Origin: Aquabacterium sp.
GTDB taxonomy: Bacteria; Pseudomonadota; Gammaproteobacteria; Burkholderiales; Burkholderiaceae_C
Direction of reading: 5' to 3'
NCBI RefSeq assembly: GCF_016195855.1
Contig: NZ_JACPYU010000004.1
Coordinates: 49,912 to 113,911 of the forward strand
DNA length: 64,000 nucleotides
Below, piece after piece: positions 8,090 to 19,680 of this stretch. The first letter of the stretch is position 1. Every line of letters begins with the position of its first letter. The position numbers were made by a program, and so were the translations under genes. The notes beneath the pieces were generated by a model. It saw only the letters and a program-made list of their open reading frames with translations. It was not told the DNA's origin and did no database searches.

Positions 8090-9085
8090 TCAGCCGATGA
8101 GGTTGGCCAGCGAGAGCAAGGCCAGCAACAGCATCCACAGCACGACCGAGCGCCAGATCAGGCCCACCACACTGCGCAGGTGGGCCATCTGGGGCGCGGC
8201 CCCCGTGGTGCTGCCTTGCGCCTCGATCACATCGGGCGCATCGCCTTGCGTGATCGTGCGGCTGACATCCCGTGCGCCGTCGGTGCTGGGTGCCACCTGG
8301 CCACCCAGGCGCACCCCCAGTGCCCCCGAGGCCGCCGACAAGATGGAGCCCTCGTTCGGGCGCACCCACAGCACGGCGTGACGCCGCCAGGCATCCACCG
8401 CGTCTTCAAAGTTGCCCACCACCGCAAAGCCGAAGGCCGTCAGGCGCGCGGGCACGTGGTCGACCAAGGCAAACAAGGTCTGCGACAGGCTCATCAGGCG
8501 GTCATGGGTGGACACCCCCGTGATCTGGCTGCGGTAAGACCAGTAGCGGCTGGCGAACTCGGCCATGCGGTAGAGCACGGCACCAGCCGGCCCCAGGCCC
8601 AGCGATGACAGGGCCACGAACCAGAAGAACACGCCGAACACATGGCGGTGCGCCGCCAGCAGCGAGTACTCCAGCACGTGGCGCAGGATCTCGGTGCGGG
8701 GCAACTCGCTGGCATCCAGGTTCTGCCAGTGGGCCAGCAACTCGCGTGCGCGGTCTTCACGGCCCGCCTCCAGCGCATCGCGGATGTCGGTGAAATGGTG
8801 GCTGAACTGGCGGAAACCCAGCGTCAAATACAAGACCGCCACGTCCAGGCCCAAGGCCAGCACGGTGCTGTAGCGGTTGGTGAACACATAGATGATGGCC
8901 GTCAAGGCGGCGGGCGCCAGCACCGTGATGCCCCAGACCACGCGTGCGTGCATGTCCTCGCCGGCATCGAAGTTGCGCCCAGCCCAACGCACCCAGCCAG
9001 TCAGTCCATGGTGGATGGGGTTGAGGTTCGACAGGGGCTTGAGCTGCTCCGCCAGCAGGGCGAAGAGCACGGCAAAAAAGCTCAT
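8090..9085 (-). CDS. CobD/CbiB family membrane protein
   Basis: A 331-residue protein starting MSFFAVLFALLAEQ. Hydrophobic segments lie near residues 1-13, 55-90, 150-185 and at the extreme C-terminus (about 308-330). The motif order resembles the Burkholderiales proteins annotated as CobD/CbiB-like: FFAVLFALLAEQLKPL, then the RFQFSHHF-like region GFRQFSHHFTDIRDAL, LEYSLLAAHRHVFGVFFWF and GPAGAVLYRM. True CobD/CbiB makes adenosylcobinamide phosphate, but no other cobalamin genes are here, so this divergent homologue may not have that role. A longer in-frame extension to 9271 lacks a plausible start and overlaps the Nudix gene, so the ATG at 9085 is used. Confidence 0.8.
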   Translation of the reverse strand: MSFFAVLFALLAEQLKPLSNLNPIHHGLTGWVRWAGRNFDAGEDMHARVVWGITVLAPAALTAIIYVFTNRYSTVLALGLDVAVLYLTLGFRQFSHHFTDIRDALEAGREDRARELLAHWQNLDASELPRTEILRHVLEYSLLAAHRHVFGVFFWFVALSSLGLGPAGAVLYRMAEFASRYWSYRSQITGVSTHDRLMSLSQTLFALVDHVPARLTAFGFAVVGNFEDAVDAWRRHAVLWVRPNEGSILSAASGALGVRLGGQVAPSTDGARDVSRTITQGDAPDVIEAQGSTTGAAPQMAHLRSVVGLIWRSVVLWMLLLALLSLANLIG

Positions 9086-9140
9086 GGATGGATCATAGCC
9101 CCCGCCCCGCCCTGGAATGGCCGGGAAATGGGGCCAAGTT

Positions 9141-9833
9141 TCAGGCAGACAGGAAGCGGTATAAATTTCGCAACATCGCAGCCGTCGCACCCCAGATGAA
9201 GTACTCCTTGTCGGTGGACTGCGATGTCCAGGGCATGGAGAAGAACTCCAGGCGCGTGCCCGCCACGTCAAAGGCGCGGCGTTGGTGAAAGCGTGGGTCC
9301 ATCAGGAAATGCAGCGGCACCTCGAAGATCTCGGCCACCTCGCTAGGGTCGGCATTCAGCTGCAGGCGCTCCAGCTCCTGTGAGCCCGGCTCGATGAGCC
9401 CCACCACAGGCGTGACCACAAAGCCGGTGCCCGTGGTGTAGGTGGGCAAGGTGCCCAGCACGTCCACCCGCGAGGGGGCCAGCCCGACCTCTTCCTGCGC
9501 CTCGCGCAAGGCCGTGTAGATGGCATCCGGGTCTGTGGGCTCGCTGCGCCCGCCGGGGAAGCTGATCTGGCCGGCGTGCTTCTTGAGGTGCGAGGTGCGC
9601 TGCGTCAGCAACACGCTGGGCTCGCCGCGCATCACCAGGGGCACGAGCACCGAAGCGGGCACAGGGTCCGGGGCACGGAACCACTTCTCGACCTCGATGT
9701 CCGGATGCCAGATGGGCGGCTGCTCAAAGCGCTGAATGAGCGAGGCCCGCGTGAAACGTTGCGGGTCGACGGCCGGCAGGTGGGTATCGTGGCCCAACAA
9801 CTCGGCCACGCGGGGATCAATCGTGAATGCCAT
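9141..9833 (-). CDS. CoA pyrophosphatase (Nudix hydrolase)
   Basis: A 230-residue Nudix hydrolase of the coenzyme A diphosphatase subgroup (YeaB/NudL-like). The CoA-type motif LLTQRTSHLKKHAGQ immediately precedes ISFPGG, and the Nudix box runs from about G94 to L118 with REAQEEVGL carrying the metal-binding glutamates (E111, E114, E115). Expected reaction: cleavage of CoA or acyl-CoA to 3',5'-ADP and 4'-phosphopantetheine. It lies between the CobD-like gene and rplS on the same strand, but a terminator at 9845-9878 separates it from the ribosomal operon. Confidence 0.92.
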   Translation of the reverse strand: MAFTIDPRVAELLGHDTHLPAVDPQRFTRASLIQRFEQPPIWHPDIEVEKWFRAPDPVPASVLVPLVMRGEPSVLLTQRTSHLKKHAGQISFPGGRSEPTDPDAIYTALREAQEEVGLAPSRVDVLGTLPTYTTGTGFVVTPVVGLIEPGSQELERLQLNADPSEVAEIFEVPLHFLMDPRFHQRRAFDVAGTRLEFFSMPWTSQSTDKEYFIWGATAAMLRNLYRFLSA

Positions 9834-9844
9834 GACACCACCAT

Positions 9845-9878
9845 AACAAAAGCCGCCAGTGCTTGCGCAAGGGCGGCT
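9845..9878 (-). terminator. Intrinsic terminator after rplS
   Basis: Arms AGCCGCC (9851-9857) and GGCGGCT (9872-9878) around a 14-base loop that itself contains the palindrome CTTGCGCAAG. Read on the minus strand the stem is followed by TTTTGTTATGG. It lies 49 bases downstream of the rplS stop and would end the rpsP-rimM-trmD-rplS transcript. Confidence 0.7.
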
Positions 9879-9926
9879 ATTGGGGCGGGCACCACACCGT
9901 GATGCCCGACTGAAGGAAGCGAGCGA

Positions 9927-10283
9927 TTAAGCCAGCTTCTCTTTGATACGTGCCGACTTGCCGCTGCGTTGACGCAGGTAGTACAGCTTGGCGCGACGCA
10001 CATCACCGCGACGCTTGACTTCGATGCCAGCGATCAGGGGGCTGTACAGCTGGAACGTACGCTCCACGCCTTCGCCGCTGGAGATCTTGCGCACGATGAA
10101 GCTGGAGTTCAGGCCGCGGTTACGCTTGGCGATCACGACGCCTTCGTAAGCCTGAACGCGCTTGCGGGTACCTTCAACCACGTTGACGGACACGATCACG
10201 GTGTCGCCAGGGGCGAAAGAGGGAATAGTCTTGTTCAGACGAGCAATTTCTTCTTGCTCGAGCTGTTGAATGATGTTGGACAT
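9927..10283 (-). CDS. rplS: 50S ribosomal protein L19
   Basis: A 118-residue ribosomal protein with the canonical L19 sequence: [39 protein letters not shown] and [12 protein letters not shown]. It sits at the 30S-50S interface. The ATG at 10283 was chosen over an in-frame TTG three bases upstream; an AGGAGCC ribosome-binding site precedes it. Last gene of the rpsP-rimM-trmD-rplS operon. The 118-base gap after trmD contains, at the trmD stop, a TATAAT read on the minus strand (10401-10406), so a secondary promoter for rplS is possible. Confidence 0.98.
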   Translation of the reverse strand: MSNIIQQLEQEEIARLNKTIPSFAPGDTVIVSVNVVEGTRKRVQAYEGVVIAKRNRGLNSSFIVRKISSGEGVERTFQLYSPLIAGIEVKRRGDVRRAKLYYLRQRSGKSARIKEKLA

Positions 10284-10401
10284 CAAAGGCTCCTAAATGA
10301 TCTTGCCCGCGCCAGGAATTGAAAGCCTGCACGGATCGAACCAGGGTTCTGATCGGCCTGCGCAGAGGTAAAAGCCGGGTAGAGGATCGGAAAACCGCAG
10401 A

Positions 10402-11190
10402 TTATAGCGCGAGTTGAGCCAAAAAGTGTTCGTCTTGTTTGGACAACTCGCCGCGGGCCCTGGCCGCCTCGATCAACTCAGGGCGGCGGCGGGCCGTGAT
10501 GGCCAGTTGCTGCTCCCGGCGCCAGCGGGCGATGTGGGCATGGTGGCCAGACATCAGCACGGGGGGCACGGCCGCCTCCACGCCAGCCAGGTCGCCCTGG
10601 TCAGGCAGGCTCAGCACCTCGGGGCGGCTGTAGTGCGGGCAATCCAGCAACCCATCAGAAAAGCTGTCCTGCTCGTGCGAGGCGACGTCGTTGAGCACCC
10701 CAGGCTGCAGGCGGGCCACGGCGTCGATCAGGGTCAGGGCAGGCAACTCGCCGCCCGACAGCACGTAGTCACCCATGGAGATTTCTTCGTCCACATGGGC
10801 ATCGATGAAGCGCTGGTCGATGCCTTCGTAGCGGCCACACAGCAGCACCGCACCCGACCCCTGGGCCAGTTGCTGAACGCGCTGCTGGGTCAAAGGCTTG
10901 CCAGCCGGGCTGAAGAGCACCACGGGCAGGCGCGCGCCACCGGCCGCAGCCTGATCGGAGCGGATGGCCGACAGGCAGCGCACCAGGGGCTCGACCAGCA
11001 TGACCATGCCCGGCCCGCCGCCAAAGGGGCGGTCGTCCACACGGCGGTAGGTGCCATCGGCGTGGTCACGCAGCGGCCACAGGCGCACGTCCACGGCCTG
11101 CGTTTCGAAAGCGCGGCGCGTCACGCCAATGCTTTGAAACGGGGCAAACAGTTCGGGAAACAGGGTGATGACGTCGAAGCGCACGGCCAT
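10402..11190 (-). CDS. trmD: tRNA (guanine-N1)-methyltransferase
   Basis: A 262-residue SPOUT methyltransferase that makes m1G37 in tRNAs to prevent frameshifting. The N-terminal FDVITLFPELF and RRVDDRPFGGGPGMVM are canonical, as is the trefoil-knot region LLCGRYEGIDQRFID followed by SMGDYVLSGGELPAL. The ATG at 11190 (MAVRFDVITLF) is chosen; an upstream TTG at 11208 would add six atypical residues. It lies 25 bases after rimM in the ribosomal operon. Confidence 0.97.
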   Translation of the reverse strand: MAVRFDVITLFPELFAPFQSIGVTRRAFETQAVDVRLWPLRDHADGTYRRVDDRPFGGGPGMVMLVEPLVRCLSAIRSDQAAAGGARLPVVLFSPAGKPLTQQRVQQLAQGSGAVLLCGRYEGIDQRFIDAHVDEEISMGDYVLSGGELPALTLIDAVARLQPGVLNDVASHEQDSFSDGLLDCPHYSRPEVLSLPDQGDLAGVEAAVPPVLMSGHHAHIARWRREQQLAITARRRPELIEAARARGELSKQDEHFLAQLAL

Positions 11191-11215
11191 GTTTGGCCCC
11201 CCGTTCAAAAAGGGA

Positions 11216-11911
11216 TCAGTAGTCCAGGCCCCAATCGGCGACGATGCGCCGATCAGCCAGGCTCACGCTGACAATGTAGGCCGCCACAAAGGGGATCAGG
11301 CGCTCAACAGGCTTGCCATCTTCACCAGGCTCGCCTTCACAGCGCAGCACGCTTTGCGGGCCGGTGTCCAGCAGGTCAACCACCTTGCCCAGGGCCTCGC
11401 CCTCTTTGTTGAGCACGTCCAGGCCGATCAGGTCGACCCAGTAGAACTCATCTTCGTCGGGCGTCGGGAAGGCCGAGCGCGACACATACACACGGGCACC
11501 CTTGAGCGCCTCGGCGGCATTGCGGTCATCCAGGCCATCGGCCGTGGCCACCACGATGTCACCTTGCTCGCGGGCCTGCTTGACTTGCAGGAAGCGCGGC
11601 TTGGCCAGGCGCGCCACACCATGGGGCGCGGCAGCGGGCTTGGCTGCAGCCGAAGCAGGCTTGGCAGGCGCGGCGTTGGCAGACGCGGCTTTCGCAGACG
11701 GACGCGGCAAAGCACCCGAAGCCGGTTCGCTCGGGCGCAAAAACCATTTCTTGGTACAGAACAGCGCCTGTGGGTCGGAGGAGAAGGGCTGGACCTTGAT
11801 CCCGCCCTTCACGCCCCAGGCGTCAACGATGCGCCCGACCTCTATCGCGTCTTGTGGCCAGACGACACCGTCGTCCAGAACAGGGGCATAGGTCTCGGCG
11901 CGATCGTTCAT
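11216..11911 (-). CDS. rimM: Ribosome maturation factor RimM with an Ala/Pro-rich insertion
   Basis: A 231-residue 16S rRNA processing factor that binds S19 in pre-30S particles. The N-terminal beta-barrel starts at about residue 22 (IEVGRIVDAWGVKGGIKVQPFSSDP) and the C-terminal PRC-barrel includes EFYWVDLIGLDVLNKEGEALGKV and ends with IVADWGLDY. Most RimM proteins are about 170-185 residues; the excess here is a low-complexity segment of roughly 37 residues (about 61-97) made of Ala, Pro, Ser and Lys, inserted inside the N-terminal domain. The reading frame is intact on both sides. 11 bases separate it from rpsP. Confidence 0.95.
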   Translation of the reverse strand: MNDRAETYAPVLDDGVVWPQDAIEVGRIVDAWGVKGGIKVQPFSSDPQALFCTKKWFLRPSEPASGALPRPSAKAASANAAPAKPASAAAKPAAAPHGVARLAKPRFLQVKQAREQGDIVVATADGLDDRNAAEALKGARVYVSRSAFPTPDEDEFYWVDLIGLDVLNKEGEALGKVVDLLDTGPQSVLRCEGEPGEDGKPVERLIPFVAAYIVSVSLADRRIVADWGLDY

Positions 11912-11922
11912 GCAGTCAATGC

Positions 11923-12183
11923 TCAGGCAGCAGGCGCAGCCTTGATCTTGGCATCGCGAACCAGACGGGTCACGGCGTCAGAGGGCTGAGCGCCGTTGTC
12001 CACCCAGTGGGCCACGCGGTCCAGCGACAGACGCAGGGTTTCGGCATTGCCGGAAGCCAGGGGGTTGTAGAAACCCACGCGCTCCAGGAAACGGCCGTCA
12101 CGGCGGTTCTTTTGTTCAGCCACAACGATGTTGTAGAAGGGGCGCTTCTTGGAGCCACCGCGAGAGAGTCGAATCACGACCAT
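11923..12183 (-). CDS. rpsP: 30S ribosomal protein S16
   Basis: An 86-residue ribosomal protein with the standard S16 sequence [35 protein letters not shown] and [16 protein letters not shown]. First gene of the rpsP-rimM-trmD-rplS operon, the order found throughout proteobacteria. Upstream there is a leader of about 215 bases and a TATAAT box on the minus strand at 12398-12403. Confidence 0.98.
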   Translation of the reverse strand: MVVIRLSRGGSKKRPFYNIVVAEQKNRRDGRFLERVGFYNPLASGNAETLRLSLDRVAHWVDNGAQPSDAVTRLVRDAKIKAAPAA

Positions 12184-12397
12184 GATGTGTCCTTCAAATT
12201 GGTTTGGCGGCCACCCTTCCCGGGAGACACTCGGGGGCAGGCGACCAAAGGTTGGTCAGACATCTCATCAAAAATGATCTGGCCCAACCAGGTAAATGGA
12301 TCTCACGGCCCGTTTAGATACGCGCCAGATGCTGACCCCAGACTTCAGTTAAAAACTGCTGCATGGGAAACACCCGACTCAGGCCACGAAACCGCGC

Positions 12398-12403
12398 ATT
12401 ATA
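12398..12403 (-). promoter_or_regulatory. Candidate -10 box for the rpsP operon
   Basis: Read on the minus strand this is a perfect TATAAT followed by GCGCGG, a GC-rich discriminator often seen at stable-RNA and ribosomal promoters. No strong -35 hexamer is visible at normal spacing. The rest of the 255-base space between rpsP and the TM2 gene shows no gene. Confidence 0.4.
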
Positions 12404-12438
12404 GTCCGGTTCGTACCGTTTGTGTGAACACCCCCTCC

Positions 12439-12906
12439 ATGACACCCATCCCCGCTGGCTACAAGTCCAAAACCCTGGCCACCTGGGCTGCCCTGCTGGG
12501 TGGGCCTGTGGGCGCACACCGCTTCTACCTCTACGGGCTGGGAGACTGGCTGGGCTGGCTGCACGCCATCCCGACGCTGGTGGGCGCCTGGGGCATCCAG
12601 CGGGTGCAGGATCTGGGGCAGGACGACCAGTTGTCCTGGCTGCTGCTCCCCATCCTGGGCTTCATGGTGGCCTACACGATGCTGCAGGCCATCCTCTACG
12701 GCCTGACGCCGGATGAGAAATGGCACGCCCGCTTCAACCCAACGCTGACGGCCTCACCCGATGCACCGGCCAGCGGCTGGGCGGCCGTGATCGGCGTGGG
12801 CCTGGCGCTGATGCTGGGCGCCACCGTGCTGATGTCCACCATCGCGTTCTCAGGCCAGCGCTACTTCGAATACCAGGTCGAAGAGGCCCGCAAGATCAGC
12901 CAGTGA
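12439..12906 (+). CDS. TM2 domain-containing membrane protein
   Basis: A 155-residue membrane protein. The N-terminal YKSKTLATWAALLGGPVGAHRFYLYGLGDWLGWLH matches the TM2 domain, including the Gly-x-H-R-F-Y-L signature between two hydrophobic helices. Further hydrophobic segments lie at about 65-90 and 112-135, giving roughly four helices. Function of TM2 proteins in bacteria is not established. The ATG at 12439 was chosen; an in-frame GTG at 12424 is an alternative. Confidence 0.8.
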   Translation: MTPIPAGYKSKTLATWAALLGGPVGAHRFYLYGLGDWLGWLHAIPTLVGAWGIQRVQDLGQDDQLSWLLLPILGFMVAYTMLQAILYGLTPDEKWHARFNPTLTASPDAPASGWAAVIGVGLALMLGATVLMSTIAFSGQRYFEYQVEEARKISQ

Positions 12907-12924
12907 ATTTCTGATCGCAAAAAA

Positions 12925-13287
12925 TCAGGCGCGGAACATGAAGTACGCCGCGCCGACCAGGCACAGCGCGGCCCAGATGTAGTCCAGCTTGAAGGGCTGC
13001 CCCAGGTAGAACACCGCAAAGGGCACGAACACGCTCAGCGAGATCACTTCCTGCATGACCTTGAGCTGCCCCACCGTCATCTGCTGGGCCCCCACGCGGT
13101 TGGCGGGCACCTGCAGCAGGTACTCGAACAGGGCGATGCCCCAGCTCACGAAGGCCGCGATGAACCAGGGCTTGCTGGCCATGTTCTTGAGGTGCCCGTA
13201 CCAGGCAAAGGTCATGAACACATTGGACAAGACCAGCAACAGCGCGGACTGCAGCGGCACCGGAAAGGACTGAAAGAAGCTCATCAT
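12925..13287 (-). CDS. DMT family protein (DUF486), four-helix membrane protein
   Basis: A 120-residue inner-membrane protein of the DUF486 family, a relative of small drug/metabolite transporters. Four hydrophobic helices are visible, with the family pattern LSNVFMTFAWYGHLKN near the start, WGIALFEYLLQVPANR in the middle, and EVISLSVFVPFAVFYLGQP near the end. The start is at 13287 or the adjacent ATG at 13284. Convergent with the TM2 gene (18 bases apart) and divergent from the PurM-like gene. Substrate unknown. Confidence 0.88.
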   Translation of the reverse strand: MMSFFQSFPVPLQSALLLVLSNVFMTFAWYGHLKNMASKPWFIAAFVSWGIALFEYLLQVPANRVGAQQMTVGQLKVMQEVISLSVFVPFAVFYLGQPFKLDYIWAALCLVGAAYFMFRA

Positions 13288-13374
13288 GGGCTGCAGTCTA
13301 TGCAAATTGCCCCGCGCCTGGCCGCGGTACGGGATAATCTCGGTTTTCCCGATCACCCAGCTCTTTGCTTGCCC

Positions 13375-14508
13375 ATGACCACGCCCACCAGCCCCAACAA
13401 CGGCACGAACGCCCCCCTCACCTACGACCAGGCCGGTGTCAACTATGACCTGATCGACCCGTTGAAGGTCGCGGCGCAGCGTGCCGCCGCGGAAACCGGC
13501 GCGAACCTGGCCAGCCATGGCTTCTCGGAGGTGCTGGCTTCGCGTGGCGAGTCGGCCTATGTGGTGGATGTGGGCCCGATGTACCTGGCCTCCATCGTCG
13601 AATGCCTGGGCACCAAGACCCTGGTGGCCGATGAAATGGCGACGCTGACCGGCAAGAGCTATTACGACAGCATCGCGCAGGACACCATCGCCATGGCCGT
13701 CAATGACCTGATCACCGTGGGTGCCACACCCCTGGTCGTGCAGGCCTACTGGGCCGCAGGCGGCTCCGACTGGTTCGGTGACAAGGTCCGCGCCAACGCC
13801 CTGGTGGCCGGCTGGAAGAAGGCTTGCGAAGTCTGCAACGTGGCCTGGGGCGGCGGCGAAACGCCCGCACTGGCCGGCATCGTGGCCGATGGCCGTGTGG
13901 ACCTGGCTGCATCGTGCACCGGCATCATCAGCCCCAAAGCCCGCCTGTCGGTGGGTGACAAGATGGAGGCGGGCGACGCCATCGTGCTGCTGGCCTCCAG
14001 CGGCATCCATGCCAACGGCCTGTCGCTGGCACGCAAGCTGGCCGAGCGCCTGCCCAAGGGCTACCTGACCGACATCGGCCATGGCCAGACCTATGGCGAA
14101 GCCCTGCTGGCCCCGACCACGCTGTACTCGCCCGTGACCGAAGCGCTGGCCGCAGCCGGCATCAACCCGCATTACTGCGCGAACGTGACCGGCCACGGCT
14201 GGCGCAAGCTGCTGCGCCACCCCAAGGCCCTGACCTACCGCATCACCGCCCTGCCCGAGAAGACGCCCGTGCTGGCCTTCATGCAGAAGGAGTGCGGCCT
14301 GGATGACCACGAGGCCTACGGCACCCTGAACATGGGCGCGGGCTTTGCCCTGTACGTGGCTGCGGGCGACGCACAACGTGTGGTCGAGATCGCGCAAGGC
14401 CTGGGCATCCCGGCCCTGGTGGCAGGCCGCGTTGAAGCCGGCCCCAAGCAGGTCGTGATCGAACCCTTGAACGTGGTGTACGGCGCAGACGAGTTGCAAC
14501 TGCGCTGA
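13375..14508 (+). CDS. PurM-like AIR synthase-related protein
   Basis: A 377-residue protein with the two-domain PurM/PurL/SelD/HypE ATP-binding fold. The opening TYDQAGVNYDLIDPLK resembles the YRDAGVDI start of PurM (AIR synthetase), and the middle has GDAIVLLASSGIHANGLSLARKL as in PurM. However, the GTDGVGTK motif of PurM is replaced by LVADEMATLTGKSYYDS, and the usual GGETAEMPG reads GGGETPALAG. It is therefore a divergent paralogue; the aminoimidazole ribonucleotide reaction is possible but not assured. A second, canonical purM elsewhere in the genome would be expected. The ATG at 13375 is used because earlier in-frame starts lie inside the divergent DUF486 gene. Confidence 0.8.
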   Translation: MTTPTSPNNGTNAPLTYDQAGVNYDLIDPLKVAAQRAAAETGANLASHGFSEVLASRGESAYVVDVGPMYLASIVECLGTKTLVADEMATLTGKSYYDSIAQDTIAMAVNDLITVGATPLVVQAYWAAGGSDWFGDKVRANALVAGWKKACEVCNVAWGGGETPALAGIVADGRVDLAASCTGIISPKARLSVGDKMEAGDAIVLLASSGIHANGLSLARKLAERLPKGYLTDIGHGQTYGEALLAPTTLYSPVTEALAAAGINPHYCANVTGHGWRKLLRHPKALTYRITALPEKTPVLAFMQKECGLDDHEAYGTLNMGAGFALYVAAGDAQRVVEIAQGLGIPALVAGRVEAGPKQVVIEPLNVVYGADELQLR

Positions 14509-14570
14509 TACCACCCAGCCCGCCATCAAAGGCCGGCATCGTCTGTGTTTGCTCAAACCGAGGAGTCCAC

Positions 14571-15239
14571 ATGGGTCAGATGATCGCGTTCCAGCGCCCC
14601 GATGGCGGCAGCACCCGCGGCTACCTGGCCGAGGCCGGCCCCGGCACCCCCAGCGTCATCCTGATCCAGGAGTGGTGGGGGCTCAACGAGCACATCCAGC
14701 GCCTGGTGGACCGCATGGCCGCAGCCGGCATCACCACCCTGGCCCCTGATCTGTACCGCGGCCGCCTGGCCCATTCGGCAGACGAAGCCAGCCACATGAT
14801 GACCAACCTGGACTTTGCCGACGCCACCCACCAGGACCTGCGCGGCGCCACCCAGTACCTGGCGCAACGCGGCGGCAAGATTGGCGTGATGGGCTTCTGC
14901 ATGGGCGGCGCGCTCACCGTGGCCAGTGCCGTGCATGTACCGGGCTTGTCGGCCGCGGTTTGCTTTTATGGCATCCCGCCTGCCGGCTTTGCTGACCCGG
15001 CGCGCATCCGCATCCCTTTCCAGGGCCATTTCGCCAGCCTGGACGACTGGTGCACCCCTGCCCTGGTGGACAAGCTGGAAGCGGCGATGAAGCAGGCCGG
15101 GCAGGCGCCGGACATCCACCGCTACCAGGCGCACCACGCCTTCGTCAACCAGACCCGGCCCGAGGTCTACGACGCCACCTGCGCCCAGCAAGCCTGGGAT
15201 CGCACCGTCAGCTTCCTGCACACGCACCTGAAGGCCTGA
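14571..15239 (+). CDS. Dienelactone hydrolase family protein
   Basis: A 222-residue alpha/beta hydrolase. The nucleophile elbow is GFCMGG (catalytic Cys, as in dienelactone hydrolase), the oxyanion/entry motif is IQEWWGLNEHI, and the catalytic Asp and His are in the SLDDWCTP and HHAFVNQTRPEVYD regions. Members hydrolyse carboxymethylenebutenolide in chlorocatechol breakdown, but many act on other esters or lactones. No aromatic degradation genes are adjacent. The start has a GAGGAG ribosome-binding site. It follows the PurM-like gene by 62 bases on the same strand. Confidence 0.92.
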   Translation: MGQMIAFQRPDGGSTRGYLAEAGPGTPSVILIQEWWGLNEHIQRLVDRMAAAGITTLAPDLYRGRLAHSADEASHMMTNLDFADATHQDLRGATQYLAQRGGKIGVMGFCMGGALTVASAVHVPGLSAAVCFYGIPPAGFADPARIRIPFQGHFASLDDWCTPALVDKLEAAMKQAGQAPDIHRYQAHHAFVNQTRPEVYDATCAQQAWDRTVSFLHTHLKA

Positions 15240-15330
15240 TCGCCCACGCCGGCACAGACCCCTCGCAGGCCATCCGTGACCTTCGTCTCGGATTGGCGCA
15301 CGCCGCAGCCCTCCACCACGCAGTCAGCCC

Positions 15331-15357
15331 TCAAATTCGACGGGTTTGTGCCGATCC
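15331..15357 (+). promoter_or_regulatory. Candidate sigma-28 (FliA) promoter before the two-component genes
   Basis: TCAAATTC at 15331-15338 and GCCGATCC at 15350-15357 with an 11-base spacer match the FliA pattern TAAAGTTT-N11-GCCGATAA in spacing and in most -10 positions. It lies about 90 bases before the response-regulator start. The rest of the 206-base gap 15240-15445 shows no gene. Confidence 0.45.
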
Positions 15358-15445
15358 CACCCACAGGGATCAGGCGCCCTGAGTTACCTGCATGCGCGGC
15401 ATCGGCCAGGCATGGTGAGTCGCCTGAATAAACAAGGGACGCACT

Positions 15446-16588
15446 ATGACGCAGGCTCGTGTATTGCTCACGGACGATGACGACATGACCCTGGAGATGC
15501 TCGAAGCGGCATTGCAGGATCGTTATCAGGTCACCCTGGCCCACAGCGGCCGGGAGGCCATCGACAAAGCCCGAAAGGCACCTTTTGACCTCATCGTGCT
15601 GGATGTGGACATGCCTGAGATGGATGGCTACGAAACCTGCACGACCCTCAAGGCCGAGTCGCAAACGGCGAACGTGCCTGTCTTGTTCCTGTCTGCCCGC
15701 GTCAACATCGACGAGCGGCTGCGCGGCTACCGGGTGGGTGGCACCGACTACCTGACCAAGCCCTTCGATGTGGCCGAGTTGAGCACCAAGATCGACCTGG
15801 CCGTCGAGCAGCACGCGCGCAACCAGCAACTCAACAGCCAGTTCGAAGAGGCCATGAACATGGCCATGGCCACCGCCGACATGTACGGCGAGGTGGGTGT
15901 CGTGCTGGAGTTGCAGCGCCAGCTTGGCAACTGCTTCAACTACACCGACATCGCCAACACCTTCTTCGGGGCGCTGGAGAAGATGGGCTTCGAAGGCTGC
16001 CTGCGCCTCAATGGACGGCTGGGTTCGACCTCGCGCTCAGGCCAAGGCGAATGTTCGGCGCTGGGCAACTCCCTCCTAGATCACATCGAAGCCAGCAAAG
16101 GGCCCTCGATCCAGCCAGTGGGCGACAACACCAGCTTCAACTACGGCAACGTGCTGATGCTGATCCGCAACCTGCCGATGAACCCTCAGCCCGAGCAGCA
16201 CAGCCAGGAGGACATCGACCGCCTGGCCCGCGTGCGGGACAACGTCGCCTTGATCGCCGAGGGCATCGTCTCGCGCATGCGTGCACTGGATGTCGAAACA
16301 GAAAAGTCCCATCTGGAGCACTCGCAAAAGATGGTGAGCATGACCCGCGAAGCCCTGGTGGACATCTCGGCACAACAGCACGCCAACCGCATGCAGATGG
16401 GGCAGGTGTTCCAGCGCATGAACAGCGAGGTGGAGCAGCTGTTCATCCACCTGGGGCTGAGCGAGTCGCAGGAAGAGCATCTGTCCAATACCTTGCGACG
16501 CCACATTGCCGAGGCCATGGGCGTGTTCGATCACAGCAACCAGATCGAAGCCCACCTCAACAAGCTCATCGTCAAGCTCAAGGGCTGA
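15446..16588 (+). CDS. Response regulator with receiver domain and helical/GAF-like output region
   Basis: A 380-residue protein. Residues 1-120 form a receiver domain with acidic pocket D10-D12, phospho-acceptor D53 (VLDVDMPEMDG) and K105 (YLTKPFD). The remaining 260 residues carry no DNA-binding domain. The middle (about 155-270) has a weak GAF-like pattern, and the C-terminal part (about 290-380) is helical with many Gln, Glu and Met, possibly a coiled coil. Output is probably by protein interaction, for example with the kinase encoded one base downstream. A sigma-28-like promoter upstream suggests a link to motility. Confidence 0.82.
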   Translation: MTQARVLLTDDDDMTLEMLEAALQDRYQVTLAHSGREAIDKARKAPFDLIVLDVDMPEMDGYETCTTLKAESQTANVPVLFLSARVNIDERLRGYRVGGTDYLTKPFDVAELSTKIDLAVEQHARNQQLNSQFEEAMNMAMATADMYGEVGVVLELQRQLGNCFNYTDIANTFFGALEKMGFEGCLRLNGRLGSTSRSGQGECSALGNSLLDHIEASKGPSIQPVGDNTSFNYGNVLMLIRNLPMNPQPEQHSQEDIDRLARVRDNVALIAEGIVSRMRALDVETEKSHLEHSQKMVSMTREALVDISAQQHANRMQMGQVFQRMNSEVEQLFIHLGLSESQEEHLSNTLRRHIAEAMGVFDHSNQIEAHLNKLIVKLKG

Positions 16589-16589
16589 T

Positions 16590-19655
<3,066 letters not shown>

Positions 19656-19670
19656 CCCCTCGGCATGGCT

Positions 19671-19676
19671 TACAAT
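19671..19676 (+). promoter_or_regulatory. Candidate -10 box for the 4.5S RNA gene
   Basis: TACAAT at 19671-19676 sits 5-7 bases before the 5' end deduced for the 4.5S RNA, the spacing expected for a transcription start. A clear -35 hexamer is not visible. Confidence 0.4.
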
Positions 19677-19680
19677 CGTC

